A stretch of DNA of 64,000 nt from Branchiostoma floridae (lineage: Eukaryota > Chordata > Leptocardii > Amphioxiformes > Branchiostomatidae): assembly GCF_000003815.2 (NCBI RefSeq), contig NC_049992.1:11795434-11859433 (forward strand), written 5' to 3'. The notes beneath the pieces were generated by a model that had not been told where the DNA came from, searched no databases, and was given only the letters and a program-made list of their open reading frames with translations. This document shows, piece by piece, positions 11,440-25,500 of the stretch. The position numbers and the translations under genes are program-made. Each line of letters starts with the position of its first letter. Positions within the stretch are counted from its first letter, which is position 1.

Positions 11440-13572
11440 TGTACTCACGTGAAAAGCAGACTTCAAGCCACCGTTGTCAGCAATGTTCTCTCCTAATGTT
11501 TGTTTCCCATCAACCTGAAGGAAGGAAAAATTTAAAGGTAGCTTAATGAAAATCTGTGATGCCTCTCTACTGACCTTTCTGTCAAAAGAAACCTAGTCTA
11601 CTTTTCCCATGTTCATTGATAAAAGTTGTAACTGAATGTGATACTTATAATCATAATTATTGATGTCCTTTGGAACAAAAAGTGTACCAAGGCTATAGCT
11701 ACATCTTTATATATCAACCTGCAATACAATTCTATTGAGAAACAAAATCCAATTTGTTACTTAATGTAAAAACTTGATATTGTCCAATAACAAAACAGCA
11801 ACATTATTGATGGTCAAACAGACAAAAAGCTACAAATGTAACTGTTGGGATATGGAAAATGAAGCTATGTTACTCACATGTTCCCCATTAATGGTATACC
11901 CTGAGTACTGGTCCACCATACACTGAGCTTGTTGTTTGAACTTTGCTACTGAGACGTTGTTCCACCAAGGCTTCAGGTTCCCAAACTTATCAAACTCACG
12001 ACCTATAGATAATGAAAAAGCAACAACATAAAGATCTTTGTGGATATATGCTTTATTTGTGCAACCAATATATGATGTGAAAAATTTTAAAAGAAACAGA
12101 TGAAATCTATAGTGTATCAGTGCTGTCTGAGTTGTAACTGTAGTGTCAGATTAAGTGTAGGAATGGAACATACTGTCAGTCAGTCTTAACAGACTAGAAC
12201 AATTACTGTGTAACAGACAAAAATATAGGGTTGAAGTAATGGAGCAACAAATGCAATAAAGGCACAGTAGACTTGCCCAGGTTTTACACTGTTTAATACA
12301 TTATGTACAATAACTGGTAGTGTTTTTACCTGAGTCATCAAATCCATGAGTCAATTCATGTCCCATCACCACTCCTATGCCTCCAAAGTTCAGTGACCTT
12401 TTTAAAAAGTAAACAGGGTTGTTTATGTTTGTGAAACAAAAATGTGATATGTTCATGACTGTGAAATGTAATAATTTCAGATAATTTTTTGTCTAATAAC
12501 TAACTGAATTTTACATCAGAGCAATTACATAGTACACAAAGGTGTTATACACTTACTTTGGGCTGTTGGGGTCATAAAATGGCGGCTGCAATATACCTGC
12601 AGGGAAGACTGGAAAGATAGAAAGAGTTTGTTTTTGGTGCTACTGGTATTTAAAACATTACCAACCAGTGAAAAATCCATTTTTGATCCAAATCCAAGAT
12701 ATTTTGCGACATAGAATGACATGTCATTTCTGACAGCAAAAAAAACCCGAAGAATCCTACTCCTTGTTTAAGTCGTCCCTCCCTTCTTACTGTGGGGTTG
12801 TAGAGACTTACCAATTTCATTCTTGTTGGGCGAGTAGTAGGCGTTGACCTCAGGTGGGGTCATGGACCATCTGGTAGTGGAAGAAAATTAGAAAAGCGGA
12901 TTAGATACTGTTGGAGGCTGCATAGGTCAGATCAGAGGGATCGGAGGCAATTTCATCAAGACAAATTCCTGGAACAGGAAATGAATTGGAGTACACAAGG
13001 AGTGTGAAACTGCATGAAGAATAGGCTCTTCCAAAACATGTGTAACATACACTCTCATAATTCCACCAGGTGCCATTATACCGCCACCTCAAAAAACATT
13101 GTTATAGAGGCCTTCTCAAGATTGTCTTCAACACATAAATATATGAATTGTATTACATTTAAGATATTTAACATTAAGTGTTCAAGACAATCTTGAGAAG
13201 GCCTCTATAACAATGTTTTCTGAGGTGGCAGTATAATGGCACCTGGTGGACTTATGACAGTCAATGTTACAACCCTGCATAAATGCGACTATGCAGAATA
13301 TAATAGCTATCAAGTTCACAAAAACCCTTGTAGATCTATTTTTCTAACCTGCCACTATGTTTGAATATCATGCACAATTACAGAATGCAGAAATATTATA
13401 TACACACAGCTACTATCTACTTTCATAACAAGACTTTCAATTTTTTAGGTGTAGTTGGTGCGACTTACTTCCTTCTGTCCACAGGTTGTCTCAATTTCTT
13501 CATGTTTTTCAGGACGTCGACAGCCAAAAATCGGACATAGTTCCCAAAGTAGTCATCAGCTCTCAGTTCAAG
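10232..13572 (-). CDS. M13 peptidase: catalytic-domain exons
   Basis: Exons in transcript order: 13572-13469, 12870-12812, 12608-12557, 12397-12330, 12002-11878, 11514-11449, 11213-11118, 10646-10570 and 10331-10232. All junctions keep frame. VNAYY (12812-12870) is the substrate-backbone motif (NAFY in NEP). HELTHGFDD (12330-12397) is the HExxH zinc site. ENIADNGG (11449-11514) supplies the third zinc ligand Glu and the ENxxD Asp. DTHSPAKWR spans the 10646/10331 intron and supplies the His and Arg of the transition-state and C-terminal pocket. The protein ends CEVW. The 40-nt tract FPAGILQPP and neighbours are near-identical to the family. Confidence 0.93.
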
Positions 13573-16500
13573 CTGCACAGATAAAATAGGACATAATTAA
13601 TGCCATATTACACTGGCTGGTAACGTGGACCCACAGGAATAAAGACAAACATACCTACAAAACCTAGATAATAAAGCNNNNNNNNNNNNNNNNNNNNNNN
13701 NNNNNNNNNNNNNNNNNNNNNNNNNNNNNNNNNNNNNNNNNNNNNNNNNNNNNNNNNNNNNNNNNNNNNNNNNNNNNAATCAATTCGTAAGATTGAAAAA
13801 TGTCATCACGACATTGTACAGACATAGCTAATAAGTCTTAAAAAACAAACAGAAAGACGTTTTAACTGCACAAAAAGGCCTATCCTTTTGATCATGGCTG
13901 TTTCTATCTGACCTTGTCCTCAGCTGCCCTTCTTGTTTCATCATCCATCCACTGTAGGTTTGGCAGGTTCCTGATGAAGGCTCCCTTCACCTCCCCTATC
14001 ATCTCTTCTGCCTGGAAGTGTGCAATCAATCAGCATTAACTTCCCATAGACATTTATCTTTTAGCCTTAGCACTACAGTAAGGATGGCACCACCATCTCA
14101 CCTCTATATAGGACAAGATGGAGGTAGGCAGTGCGCTCAGCGGTAAAACACCCCCACGACCATCCCCGGTCAAGGGACCAGTGAGCAGTAACTAACGATA
14201 AAACAAAATGTGTTATGTTGACTGACAGTTAAAAACTTGAATATGGATTATACCAACACTGATGAGCTTTCATGCTGATGAAAAAAAATGCTGGAAAAAG
14301 ATACCACATCTTAGATCTGAGGACTGCACTTGTACCTAGAGACCACTTTTCCAAGTTCAACGATCATGCTAGTAGTTTGAAGACCCATGTTAATGTACAG
14401 AAACTTTAAAAGCTGCTGCACATACCTTGGCCTTGCTGTTGTGAAAAGCTTCCCTCACAAACATGGCTCCCAGGGCGAATCCGGCGACCTCGTTTGTCTC
14501 GGAGATGCACTCCTTCCAGGTGGCCTCTCTCTCGGTCTTCCCAGTCAGGACCTGGGTCATCTTGTGCCCTGCGTCCTGGAATGGTTTACTGAGATATGGT
14601 GCCAACAGGGACACCACCTTCCAGACCAGGTAGTTGTTCAACACACTGTAAAGAACAGGAAAGAAAAATCATGGATCAGATACAAGTTTAACATATACCC
14701 TTATTAGCTCTGCCATTGCCATAAAGACAAGAGATAACCCTACCATTCTCACCTTTCTCACCTCACTTTTCCACAAATCCTTCATTTGCCAATATTCTCC
14801 GCATTTTCAAGATCATACAGAAAATCGGCCACACATGAGAATCAAATGAAAAGAGAGGGCTATGATGTAAACGTACATATGACAAATGACCACTTTCATT
14901 CCCTAAAACTTTGTGCACTAAGGTGCAGACTTTTCTCCTGATCTGTTTTTATGTTGACACTCCAATTCAGCATTTTATGTTTCAAATCTGAGAATCATGA
15001 TGAATACAAAGTTATAGACCCTATGTCACAAATTTAACTTAAACATAAGATCTTAGAAAGATGCCTGGTTGTCATACGTGACTAGCAGTACTCACTGGTT
15101 TGGAGTTCTGCTGACAAGTCTGGTGACATGTTGTAGGTACTCAGGTGCATACACCACCAGCTGTTCTGAAGGGGTGACACTTATCCCTGTGTTTGTCAGC
15201 ATCGTGGTGAAGTACTGGGTCCAGTTGATCTGGGGGAGAGAATGTGGAAAACTATCTTTTGAAAAAGAAGTTCTAAAAGTTGAGTCAACAATACAGATTT
15301 TATTGCATTAGTCTTGGCAAACAGCATCACATGCCTGACCAAATTCCCTTTAAAACAATATGTATAACAAAACTGGCCAGTAACATGTATGTCTCACAAT
15401 AGTTTTTGAAGATTTATATACAAAATTTTGTAAAAATCCTTTCAGTACAAATATAACGAATTAGTAATCTACAAGAGGATTCTTTTTTCAACTGTGGACA
15501 TAACTTACAAGAGATGATTTTCTCATTGCATAGAGTCCATTCCAAGATACCACGAGGGTTTTTAGACAATAATTGTTATAAGTTGGAATTATTTTGAATA
15601 AAAGAATATCTAAGCCCCAACAGTTGTAATAATTTTTTTCCAAAAAAAATAATGATATGGAATTTTGAATCTATTTTGCACAACAGAAAAAGTGATATTT
15701 GGTGTGTATATTGTGTAACATAAGTGTCCATAAGATATTTTTTAGTTTATAGTTTTTAAATAGTTTTTTTAGACAATTTCAACAATAATGAGAGAGGAGA
15801 AGTTGCTTGTCTCACCATAGGTGCCATACCCTGCAGGAAGCTGAGGTTATATCTGTGATACATGATCTCCTGGTCTCGTCTCTGATCATCTGGTGTTGTT
15901 ATCTGGACAGACACATGGGGAAAACAGGATGTACAATGTGTAGAATATTTTACAATGTACAGATAATTTAGCACATGTTACATTAAAAGATCGCCCAGCA
16001 TTGACAGTTTATTGGTTTTCAACAACTGTTCTTCCCATAGGAACGAAAGTAAGATTTGGATCTAGGAAAACTTTTTTAAAGATTTTATATGTTCAAATTA
16101 AGAAAAGATGAAGAGTGCTTGGCCTAGTTGTTGTAGAATTTTTAGATGGTTTTGAATTATCAAATAATAACAACCAGTGGCAATATCTAAATCCAAATGT
16201 ACATTGAACGATATGAAAGCTAAATGGTACATGTGATTTCAATAATCTTTGTCACTTTGAGAACCCAATCAAGGTAATCACAGTCAAGGCATTTATTTCA
16301 CAAAGTAGATTATTTTTCCATTTCTTTTCCATGGTTGATTGTGTNNNNNNNNNNNNNNNNNNNNNNNNNNNNNNNNNNNNNNNNNNNNNNNNNNNNNNNN
16401 NNNNNNNNNNNNNNNNNNNNNNNNNNNNNNNNNNNNNNNNNNNNNNNNNNNNNNNNNNNNNNNATCATCACTGCATTGAACATGTCACTGGGAAATGCAT

Positions 16501-19500
16501 CACTTACTGCTATTAAAATGGAGAATAAATATGGTATGACCCGAAATTGGCTAATTTTTCACAAATTTCGCCCTTGCACATAAAACTACATTTAATATTC
16601 TACACATTTTTGCATTATGCAAGCCAAAAACTGGTTGTGCTAGGCAACAATACTCAGTGTCAAGACAGGACACCAGATATCTAATGCACACTGCTGGCAA
16701 CAATTTGTTGATACATGTAGCTGCAATATCTGGTATAAACTGAAAAAAAGGAATTTTACACATAGCATCAGCCTGAAAGAACACTCTGAGTGCACAAGTG
16801 CAAGCTAAAGTTGCCCATACATCAGAACAAGGGAAGGGGGTCAACCTTCTTGATCAGAAGATGTATCAGACCTGGCACTCATTCCATGCCATCTCCATTT
16901 CAAAGCCTTGAGCCACACATAGGTGCAAGCACTACAGCAGGGTAACAGAGTGGTAACAGAGTGCACAGTTTGATATGAAATAATCAATTATGTCATATCT
17001 CTACAGTACAAGTTGTCAACAGCACCATCCTTACATTTGCCAGTTCCGTTTCAAAATCCAGCACTTCACTCATCAGCACCATGGTCTCGTTGCGGTCCCC
17101 TCCCAGCAGCATGCCGAGCTCCGTCATGTACGTCAGGTACGCCACCAGGACCTCGTCTGTCGCGCTCTTGTTCAGGTAGTAGTCTCTGTCAGGCAGTCCT
17201 AACCCTCCCTGGTCAACCTGCAAAACAGAAAATGTCAACTTCATATGGTTATAATGACCTTTTCATTCATTCATTCATTCAGCCATCCACCCATCCATCC
17301 TTCCATCCATCAACCCATCTATCCGTCCGCCAGTCAATCCATCCATCCATCTACCCATCAATCCATCCAAGTCCATTCATTCATTCAATTCATTCATTCA
17401 TCAGTGAGAATCATTCGTTTACTTTCTATTCACTCACATCGGTCCAATGTAAATTATTCTTCAGATAGTTAAATACATGACAATTGAGAATACTGAATTA
17501 AAGAAAACATTATAAGCAAACAGGCCCAGTTTAATTCCAGACAGTCTGATTTAGGAACTCCTTAATTTTTTCAAATTAGATTGATGAGAAAAATTTACGT
17601 CTGAAAGTATGACGCAAGGAATGTAGTGTGGCATTGAGATGTCTGCAGGGACGTGGTTTGATACTTTATTCCATTCATTAGCTAACATTCATAATGAATA
17701 AAAAGTTGGTTCTCTAGAATCTAATTCTGAGAATCTCCAACAGAATTTCGTAGAATCTAGGAATTCTCCAACGCTGCCAATGGTCTATAATTCTGGCTGA
17801 GGTTTGCTGAATCAAAATCCTTGTTTGTCTAGGGGAACAAAAATTTTACTGTCTTTGAGACTCATGAGTCAGCTCTTGAAGAGAGGAGCTCATGGACATT
17901 AAAAAAAACACCCCTTTGTGTGCATGGTGAATGCTTTAGAATGCTGTTAGGTGCTAGAATGTTCTTAGATTGCTGAAGGGCAAGCTGAGCTGATCATTTG
18001 GCTGCTTTTCCAAACAATTTCCTCCCACTGATACACAGGGCATAACCTACATCATGAAAATGGTGATGTAATGTCAATTCAATTTGAAAGCATGACATTA
18101 ATGCTTGGCTTTAGATGATCTTGAGATACCTGATAGGCAAGGCTGGGTTCCTCACTAACCTCCCTGAAGGACACTAAATGAGGAAATTGCAGTGTTCCTC
18201 CTCTTATTGGTTGACTCCCCTTGCCATTTTGATGATGTCGGGTGTGCCCCGTGTATCAGGGTGAAGAAATTATTTGGCAGAGGAGCCAAATGCTCAGCTT
18301 GCCCTTCAACTTACTAATAACATTCTAGCACCTGCCACACACAAGAGGGTTGTTTTTTATGTCCTCCTCCCCCATGAGAGCTGATTGAGTCCAAAGGACG
18401 GTGAAAATTTATATTTTTCAGCACAAAGACGAGAGTGATACCCCACTTCAACAGTTTATCTAAAACGTCACCTGGTCGAAATACAAACTCTACAAAACCC
18501 ACTTGGAAAATGTTGACAGAGGAGTTCCTGTCGTCCGTCCCGACCCAAGCAGAAAAGAGCGGGCTCAAGTCGAACTGCTGGTGAAGTCTGTTGAACAGGG
18601 TGGGGAAGTCCCAGTTCTCCTCGTTCCACGTTCCTGTAGCGTTCCACCCGCCCAAGTCCTCGATAATGTCTAACAGTGGTTTGGCACCTAATTCTTCCAC
18701 AGTCTGTGAGGTACAGGAACATAATCAAACACATGTGCTACTGTACTGAGGTTAGAGAAAGAAATATACTCATGCTAACACTTGTCTTCATCACTTGAAA
18801 GTGATACATTGAATTACTCTGATTGAAAACAAGGCAGTCATGTACACAACTACATTTTGTACTTACAGAATGAAATGAAAAGCATCAGAACAAAATACTG
18901 CTTTACTGTAACTGAAATTGAGTAACTCTGATTACAAACAATGTGGTCATACACACGTCTATTACTTTCAGAATGAATGGGAAAGTACTAAAACTAAAAC
19001 AGTGCATCATATTACTGTAGTGTCATGATGTACTGGACTTGAATGTAACCTCACATCGTTTGCATCCATGCAGGAGAGATAGTACAGCTTGGCTTTCTTC
19101 TCTGCTTGGCTTACAGCTTTGTCAAGGTCAAGCTCCTCTGGATATGGAAAAAAAGAAGAAGTTAAAGAAACTGGAGAGCAACATTTTGGCTCCATTTACG
19201 TTTCTTCACTTTGGTGAAATCATTCACATATTTGTCAATGATGAATGGAAAGAAATTGAGGGTTTCATGAAGTCTTTACTTCAAAGATTGTAACCAACTT
19301 ATGACTATAGGCTGTATGTTTCTAAAACCAAACTCATGATGTGACTCACCTAGCACCGTTCTCATGACCTGCTGGTTCTCTGCCCAGAGTTGNNNNNNNN
19401 NNNNNNNNNNNNNNNNNNNNNNNNNNNNNNNNNNNNNNNNNNNNNNNNNNNNNNNNNNNNNNNNNNNNNNNNNNNNNNNNNNNNNNNNNNNNNNNNNNNN

Positions 19501-22500
19501 NNNNNNNNNNNNNNNNNNNNNNNNNNNNNNNCAGTGTGGAGTCAGGCACACCTCTGGGAAAGGGTTCAATATAGACATTCATCACTGATTTCATTAGCCT
19601 GGATTAAAATGCTGAAACACAGGGTAGAACGCATTGGTACCAAGTACAGCACAGGCATCCTCATTAGATGGCTTTAAATGTTGCACCTACATGTGTGAAG
19701 GTTAAGTGTTCTTCAGTGTATTATAACAAGAGGGTTTCCATACATAGTTAAGAGTACTTGTGATAAGCCTTCAGTCATTATATAATCCGCTGCTGCCTGA
19801 GAGGCTGGTGTGTTATGCCGAAAGGTGGTTACACCAGTCATATATATGTACAGTCAAACCTGTATTAGGGGCCACCTCTACAGAGGGGCCACCTGTCCAT
19901 AGTGGCCACTTTTTGTCGGTCCCTTGGGTATTTTATCTACAAGTTACCACCTCTATACAGAGGCCACCTGTCTATAGTGGCCAAATTTGTCCGGTCCCTT
20001 GAGTGGCCGCTATAGACAGGTTTGACTGTACATACTGATACAATCACACACAGCAATCCAATTTTCATCTCAAACTATGGTTCTACTAAGACCTGTTTTG
20101 TATTGTTTTGTTTTGTTTTGTTTTGTTTTGTTTTGTTTACATGCAAATTTGCATCACACTTCCATGGACAGAGTGCAATATGAATATGAATATGTATGGC
20201 TTATGGATTTTAGCAGAATTGTAATGAACAAAACCGGCAGTCATCAAGCTTGTAATCCTGTAAGTGTAAGCTTATAATATCCCTCCCAAAGATTACAGTC
20301 TCTTTTAACCACACTGCAACTTGTGTGATGCAACAGGGTCACAATATTTGCTTACTATATCACGTTTCAAGCTTGGTTTTGAAATCTCCAAGGAAGTTTT
20401 TGAACAGCTGAGGCCCTCTGTGTAGTTTTAATCCTGTCTGAGTGGTTCTTAGGTCAAAGCAAAGACCGTCCATTATGTAAAGTGTGCTAATGTGCGTAAT
20501 ACGTGGGCACCAGATTTGGTGAGTGGCGTGCTGAAGTTACATTTGGAAATAGAGAAAAATAACTTATGCAACAGCTTAAATGACAAGGGTTTTGCTTTAA
20601 AATGAATGGCATAGGAAAACATTTAGTCTAGTAATCAGTACTAGTATATGTAGCTTACATGTAGGTATTTGTTGTTTGTATCAAAATCTAGAAAGTTTCC
20701 TTTTTTGTTTCAGTGTTAAAAGGATCAGCAGCATTGCACAAATGACTGATTCATATTTATAAATTAATACTACTGATTAAGTGATGTTTTAGTCATTTAA
20801 TCTAGCTTACTCTTGTGAAATGATTTGATAGTTTTTCTTGGCCTGTAGTGCAAAAGTCAACATCATGACTCCTAACCTTTAAATGAAACACTATGTGAAC
20901 ATAAGCCTGGTGAAATGACCCCACATAAGTGAAACAATTTGATTTACTTTTATGGGGCCCAGCTGGCAAGCATAAAACGGCAAGGTCAAAGCTGCAAAAG
21001 TCTCAGCTCAGTTATTGAATAGTCTACCTCTTGGAAGAAGAGTATGTGTATACTCGATTCCTCCCATTGAACATCTATTTATACTGTTAAGTGTAGACTG
21101 TTAAATTCCCACTTCAACTACATGAAGAAGGTTGACAAAATAGACGTTTGTTATCCCAAATCACCAGCTTCCTGGTGGTACAACATAAATAGAATTGTCA
21201 AGCAGCACATGGAAATAGAAGCAGTATGCCTGACAAAGCTGTGCACAGCAGGTGTTCTAAGTGGTACGTGATGAACACTAGTATATGTTCCAATAGCTTT
21301 TGCTGCAAGTTCGACACAAAAAGAATGGTTTCAATTTGTGAGAAAAATGTAAACACAACGTTGAAAACAGTTATTGGGATTTAGCATGAAATAAGTGGAC
21401 AGATTTATGTGATGGCAACTGTTTCTGAATTGGATACATTTGAAGTCACCTATCTATCAAGAAAATAATATGCACTCGCTCAGCATGAAGCTGNNNNNNN
21501 NNNNNNNNNNNNNNNNNNNNNNNNNNNNNNNNNNNNNNNNNNNNNNNNNNNNNNNNNNNNNNNNNNNNNNNNNNNNNNNNNNNNNNNNNNNNNTAGTAGG
21601 CAGCTCAGGATGATGAGGATCCGCTCTAAGGACGTCCACTGGCCCCATTTCCCCAGGAACAGTGATTTTGTTCTCAGCACAACCTGCGAATGCAACATCA
21701 ACAAATGTCATACTCTCTTAAGTCCATGAAAATCTCCAAGTAATATTTTCTTACAGCTTCATGAAAAGCAGTAAAGACACAGCAGAAGTTCCACTGCAGT
21801 ACCATAATAAGCTGCTAGGGGGCCCAAAGTCTAGTCATTTCCAGGTCTCACCAAAAAGCAAGACCTACCCACATACCAAATATCAATGCAATCCATCCAT
21901 GCGTTATGCTGTCTTCTGCAAACACACACACACACACACACACAAATACACAAACGCTACACAAAATATAACCTTCTTGGTGAAAGTAATATTTTTGTTA
22001 CTTACTGGTGGAACGTCCTCCATGGGAGTGCCGACCTGGGAGCTAGCGTTGCTGGCGGGAATGTCCTCCTCCACATTCTCATGGCGCTTGTACTCAGTCA
22101 TCTGCAGAAACAACAAGGGTCCATGTCAATTAGCCTGGGCACCATTCTCAGCTGGTTTGGCTTTGGGGTGTTTTACCCGGCCCAATGTGCTAATTGTTGA
22201 CTTGCTTCTGTCACCCTGTCTGATTAGCCGGTCTTTTGAGATTTTTCCGCGATCGGGCGTAATGAAACCTAACCCAACCCCGTAAAAATTTACATGGCCT
22301 GCGCAAATTAACTGGAGGGCGAGCTACCCTCACAGCACCATAGGGATAGTGGTGAGCGCCCAAAAGTATGGTTACCAGGCTAATGTCAATTAGAGGGCAC
22401 ACCCTTGAAGATGTTTGAGTGTCAAGTCAACTCTCGGACTGTCTCTTCCAGGGAATAATTCTGAAGCAAAATAAATGTACATGTATGATGTATACAAATG

Positions 22501-25500
22501 TATGGGGAGGAAATATACTAGAAAAATAGCATACATGTATGTATATCCAGAGATATGACCGTCATATCATAAACTGACAACAAACTGATATCTCTGGATA
22601 TATTTGACACAATTTCATAATATACTAAGTACTAGATCTAGTACAACAATTCTGATCTAGTAGTTACTGCTAGTTGTGAACAAGGAGACAAAGGGAACTG
22701 TTCCCATTGCAAGCACAATGAAACCTTCGTCTGTAACTTTTTAACCTGCTTGGTACAAAATTCTGTCCACAAAATTGCCTGTTGCAGACTGGTTGAAACT
22801 GAGCAGATCTGCAAGTGATCATAGATACATGTATTAAGTGTTAAGTTAAAATGTTCTTTGTTTGTTGCATTCTAACAACACTTTCAAGTTAAATGTCATA
22901 TGTCAATCAAAAGTATGTCTTAAAACTAAGTAGCTTTGCAAGCTATAATAGATACATAGTATGGCATGTTAAACCCATACAAACATTAACCATTTGGTTG
23001 AATCCTGAACAATTACAAGTGTTGAGTTAAAATGTTCTTTGTTTGCTGCATTCTCTCAGCATGTTCAAGTTTAATGTCATACGTCAATCAAAAGTATGTG
23101 TGTACTACTGTGTAGCAAATGGCAAGTACATCCATGCCCATGCTGTAAGAGTATATATATGCATTACCAAACTTGGATCATCTGAGTGTAAAGTGAATGT
23201 CTCTGTTATGACTGCAAAAGGGCAAATACTGAGGGCCTGTCTTTCTATTGGTCAAGATTATCTACAGACACAGCAACTTACACATTTGCATTGACAGGCT
23301 TTTGAACATTGTAAAAGATACCATTCTGGGGGAATTTCTGTTCTGTATATACATTGTAAGAGGCAGACAACTACATGTTTCATAATTGAACATACATGTA
23401 ATTGTAGGTACAGTAAAATTCTCCTATCTTGCTATTTTGTAGGCTGTATTTACAAAAATACCCCCAACTGGCAAATACAAATGCCAAGTTCAGTAATGAT
23501 ACAACATTCCTAACGGGCCCTATACATAACGTAACAAGAGACAGAGTTCATTTGGAAAAGGATTTCAGTGGAAAAAATTTCTTCAAAGATCTCCTTGTAG
23601 GCTACTCTAAAATCTCATTTCAAGTTTCAATGCAGTAAAATTTTGCCTTGTAGACTACTTTCAACTTTTCTATCTCATTGAGCTTTGCCCTTTGTCATAT
23701 ATTATAACATCTGCAGTAACTTTACTACCTTGGTCCCACATGTGCCCAGGCTTTATAATTGGCCTGACTGACACTGACCGCGCAGTCACTTTTATCATAC
23801 TCATAGGCTGTCGTATGATTTTGATATCGCAAAATATTGAAGCAGGTTGTAACAAAACCAACCGCCGACAAGGATCTATGACAAACTTTCTATAGACACG
23901 TAGTTATCGCAATAATAACCAATGCAAAGGTAAGCTACCACTCTGTCCAAGAAATTACACACAATAATTTTGGAATAATTCTGGTAGATCATAGCTCAAT
24001 TGTTTCTTAATTGATTTTATTTTCTCATATATAACTTGAAAGGCTATTTTTTAACAATGGCACCTTAATTTACCATGATTGTGCATTTTTGGGCCATGTA
24101 CCAGAGCTGCATATGTGAGCTAGTCCCAAAATTTCCTACAATCATGTGCCCGTTGTTATTGATGATGAGGAATCCAATTCATATCATAGGAAAGCTGATC
24201 TATTGTCCTTGAAAATAATACCCAATTTGTAATGATTATGCTTTTATGCAACGAGCAGCATAGCTGACTTTGTGTATGGTTGGTTGCCTCAAAAAGTGCT
24301 GAGATTTCAATGTCAAGTTCAAACACTGTAATGTTCATTAGAATTTCAGCACTTTTGTTTTGCTATCCATTCCTGAGTGTTCGAACCATTGAACATACAT
24401 GTAGGATCATAGAAAGTGAGGTACTGTTGGAAATGCCAATGGTAATAAATAGGCTTTCCAATGAAATGTAACATATTGATGGGATTGATAAAGGACTAGG
24501 AGAGAAGAGATAGACCTGAAGTGAAGTTTCTAACCCTTTTGTGCTTTAGTTTATCAGAGTGTGCTGAAGTACTACTACTATGACATAAAATCATAGTATG
24601 GAAGCGACGTCAACATTACGTGCACAGTACCTCCAAGCAGCATTTATAAACTTAATAGCAAAGCTTAAATATTCATAATATGTAATAGCACGATATAGAA
24701 GGATTAAAGATTTTCATCTTTTTGTTTATCTTTTGCTGCAACAATAGACTAGACAACGGGAAAACGTTCATTCAGTATAACGTTTAACACATAAAGTTGA
24801 TGAACACCTTGATCAAACCAATGATTGAAGTTGTAATAGGACCTCCTTACTCACTGAACCATAATAATTTGACACGTGGAGTCCAGCACCCCCACCTAAC
24901 TCCTTCTGCTTTTCCCCCTACCCGTTCACCTTTTCCCCCGGACTTCCTCTTAACCCCCGCTGTACTTCATCTGTGCCCCCGTCATTCCTCTTTACCCCCG
25001 GAGTAATTCCGCTTTTCCCCCGCCCTTTTCCTTTTCCCCCAATGGCCGCCGTCAACCCGAATTGCACGTAGTCGACACGAAAATCGTTCGGAAAGTAACA
25101 ATAACGGTTGCGCCACGGAACATGAAATAGCCTATGCTCTAGTACACATTCTGGGCCACCTTTCTGCCAAGTGGCGTTTCACAACTCCTTCCCAGTCTGA
25201 ACTGAAAAGCCATGTGCCGTCAGCAGCGCGTAGTTTGTGGCGCTCCACTACTACTTCCTGGAGGCTGGGTGGTGGATCGCCTGAGGCCGGCGCGCTGTGT
25301 GTGCTATGACGATCGGGCGACTCGCTAAGTTCGGCATTGATAAGGTTACCCCGGGAGTCTACAGGTCGTTCTGTTAAAAGAGGGACACACCGACCCAGGT
25401 TGGAAACAACGCAGGTAAAAGTCCCCGTGTCGATCCGAGGAGCAGGATCGCGCCCGTGAATAGGCGTCTCAGCCCGACCAGCATAGTGGGACCCAACTAT

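Noticed and set aside
17013..17472. Open frames of 75-151 codons on the + strand
   Set aside because: They arise from CATT/CCAT repeats and the antisense of an M13 exon.
24797..25006. Pro-rich open frame in the C-run arm (also mirrored at 26442-26636)
   Set aside because: It is the translation of the repeated CCCCC tract and appears in both arms of a non-coding inverted repeat.
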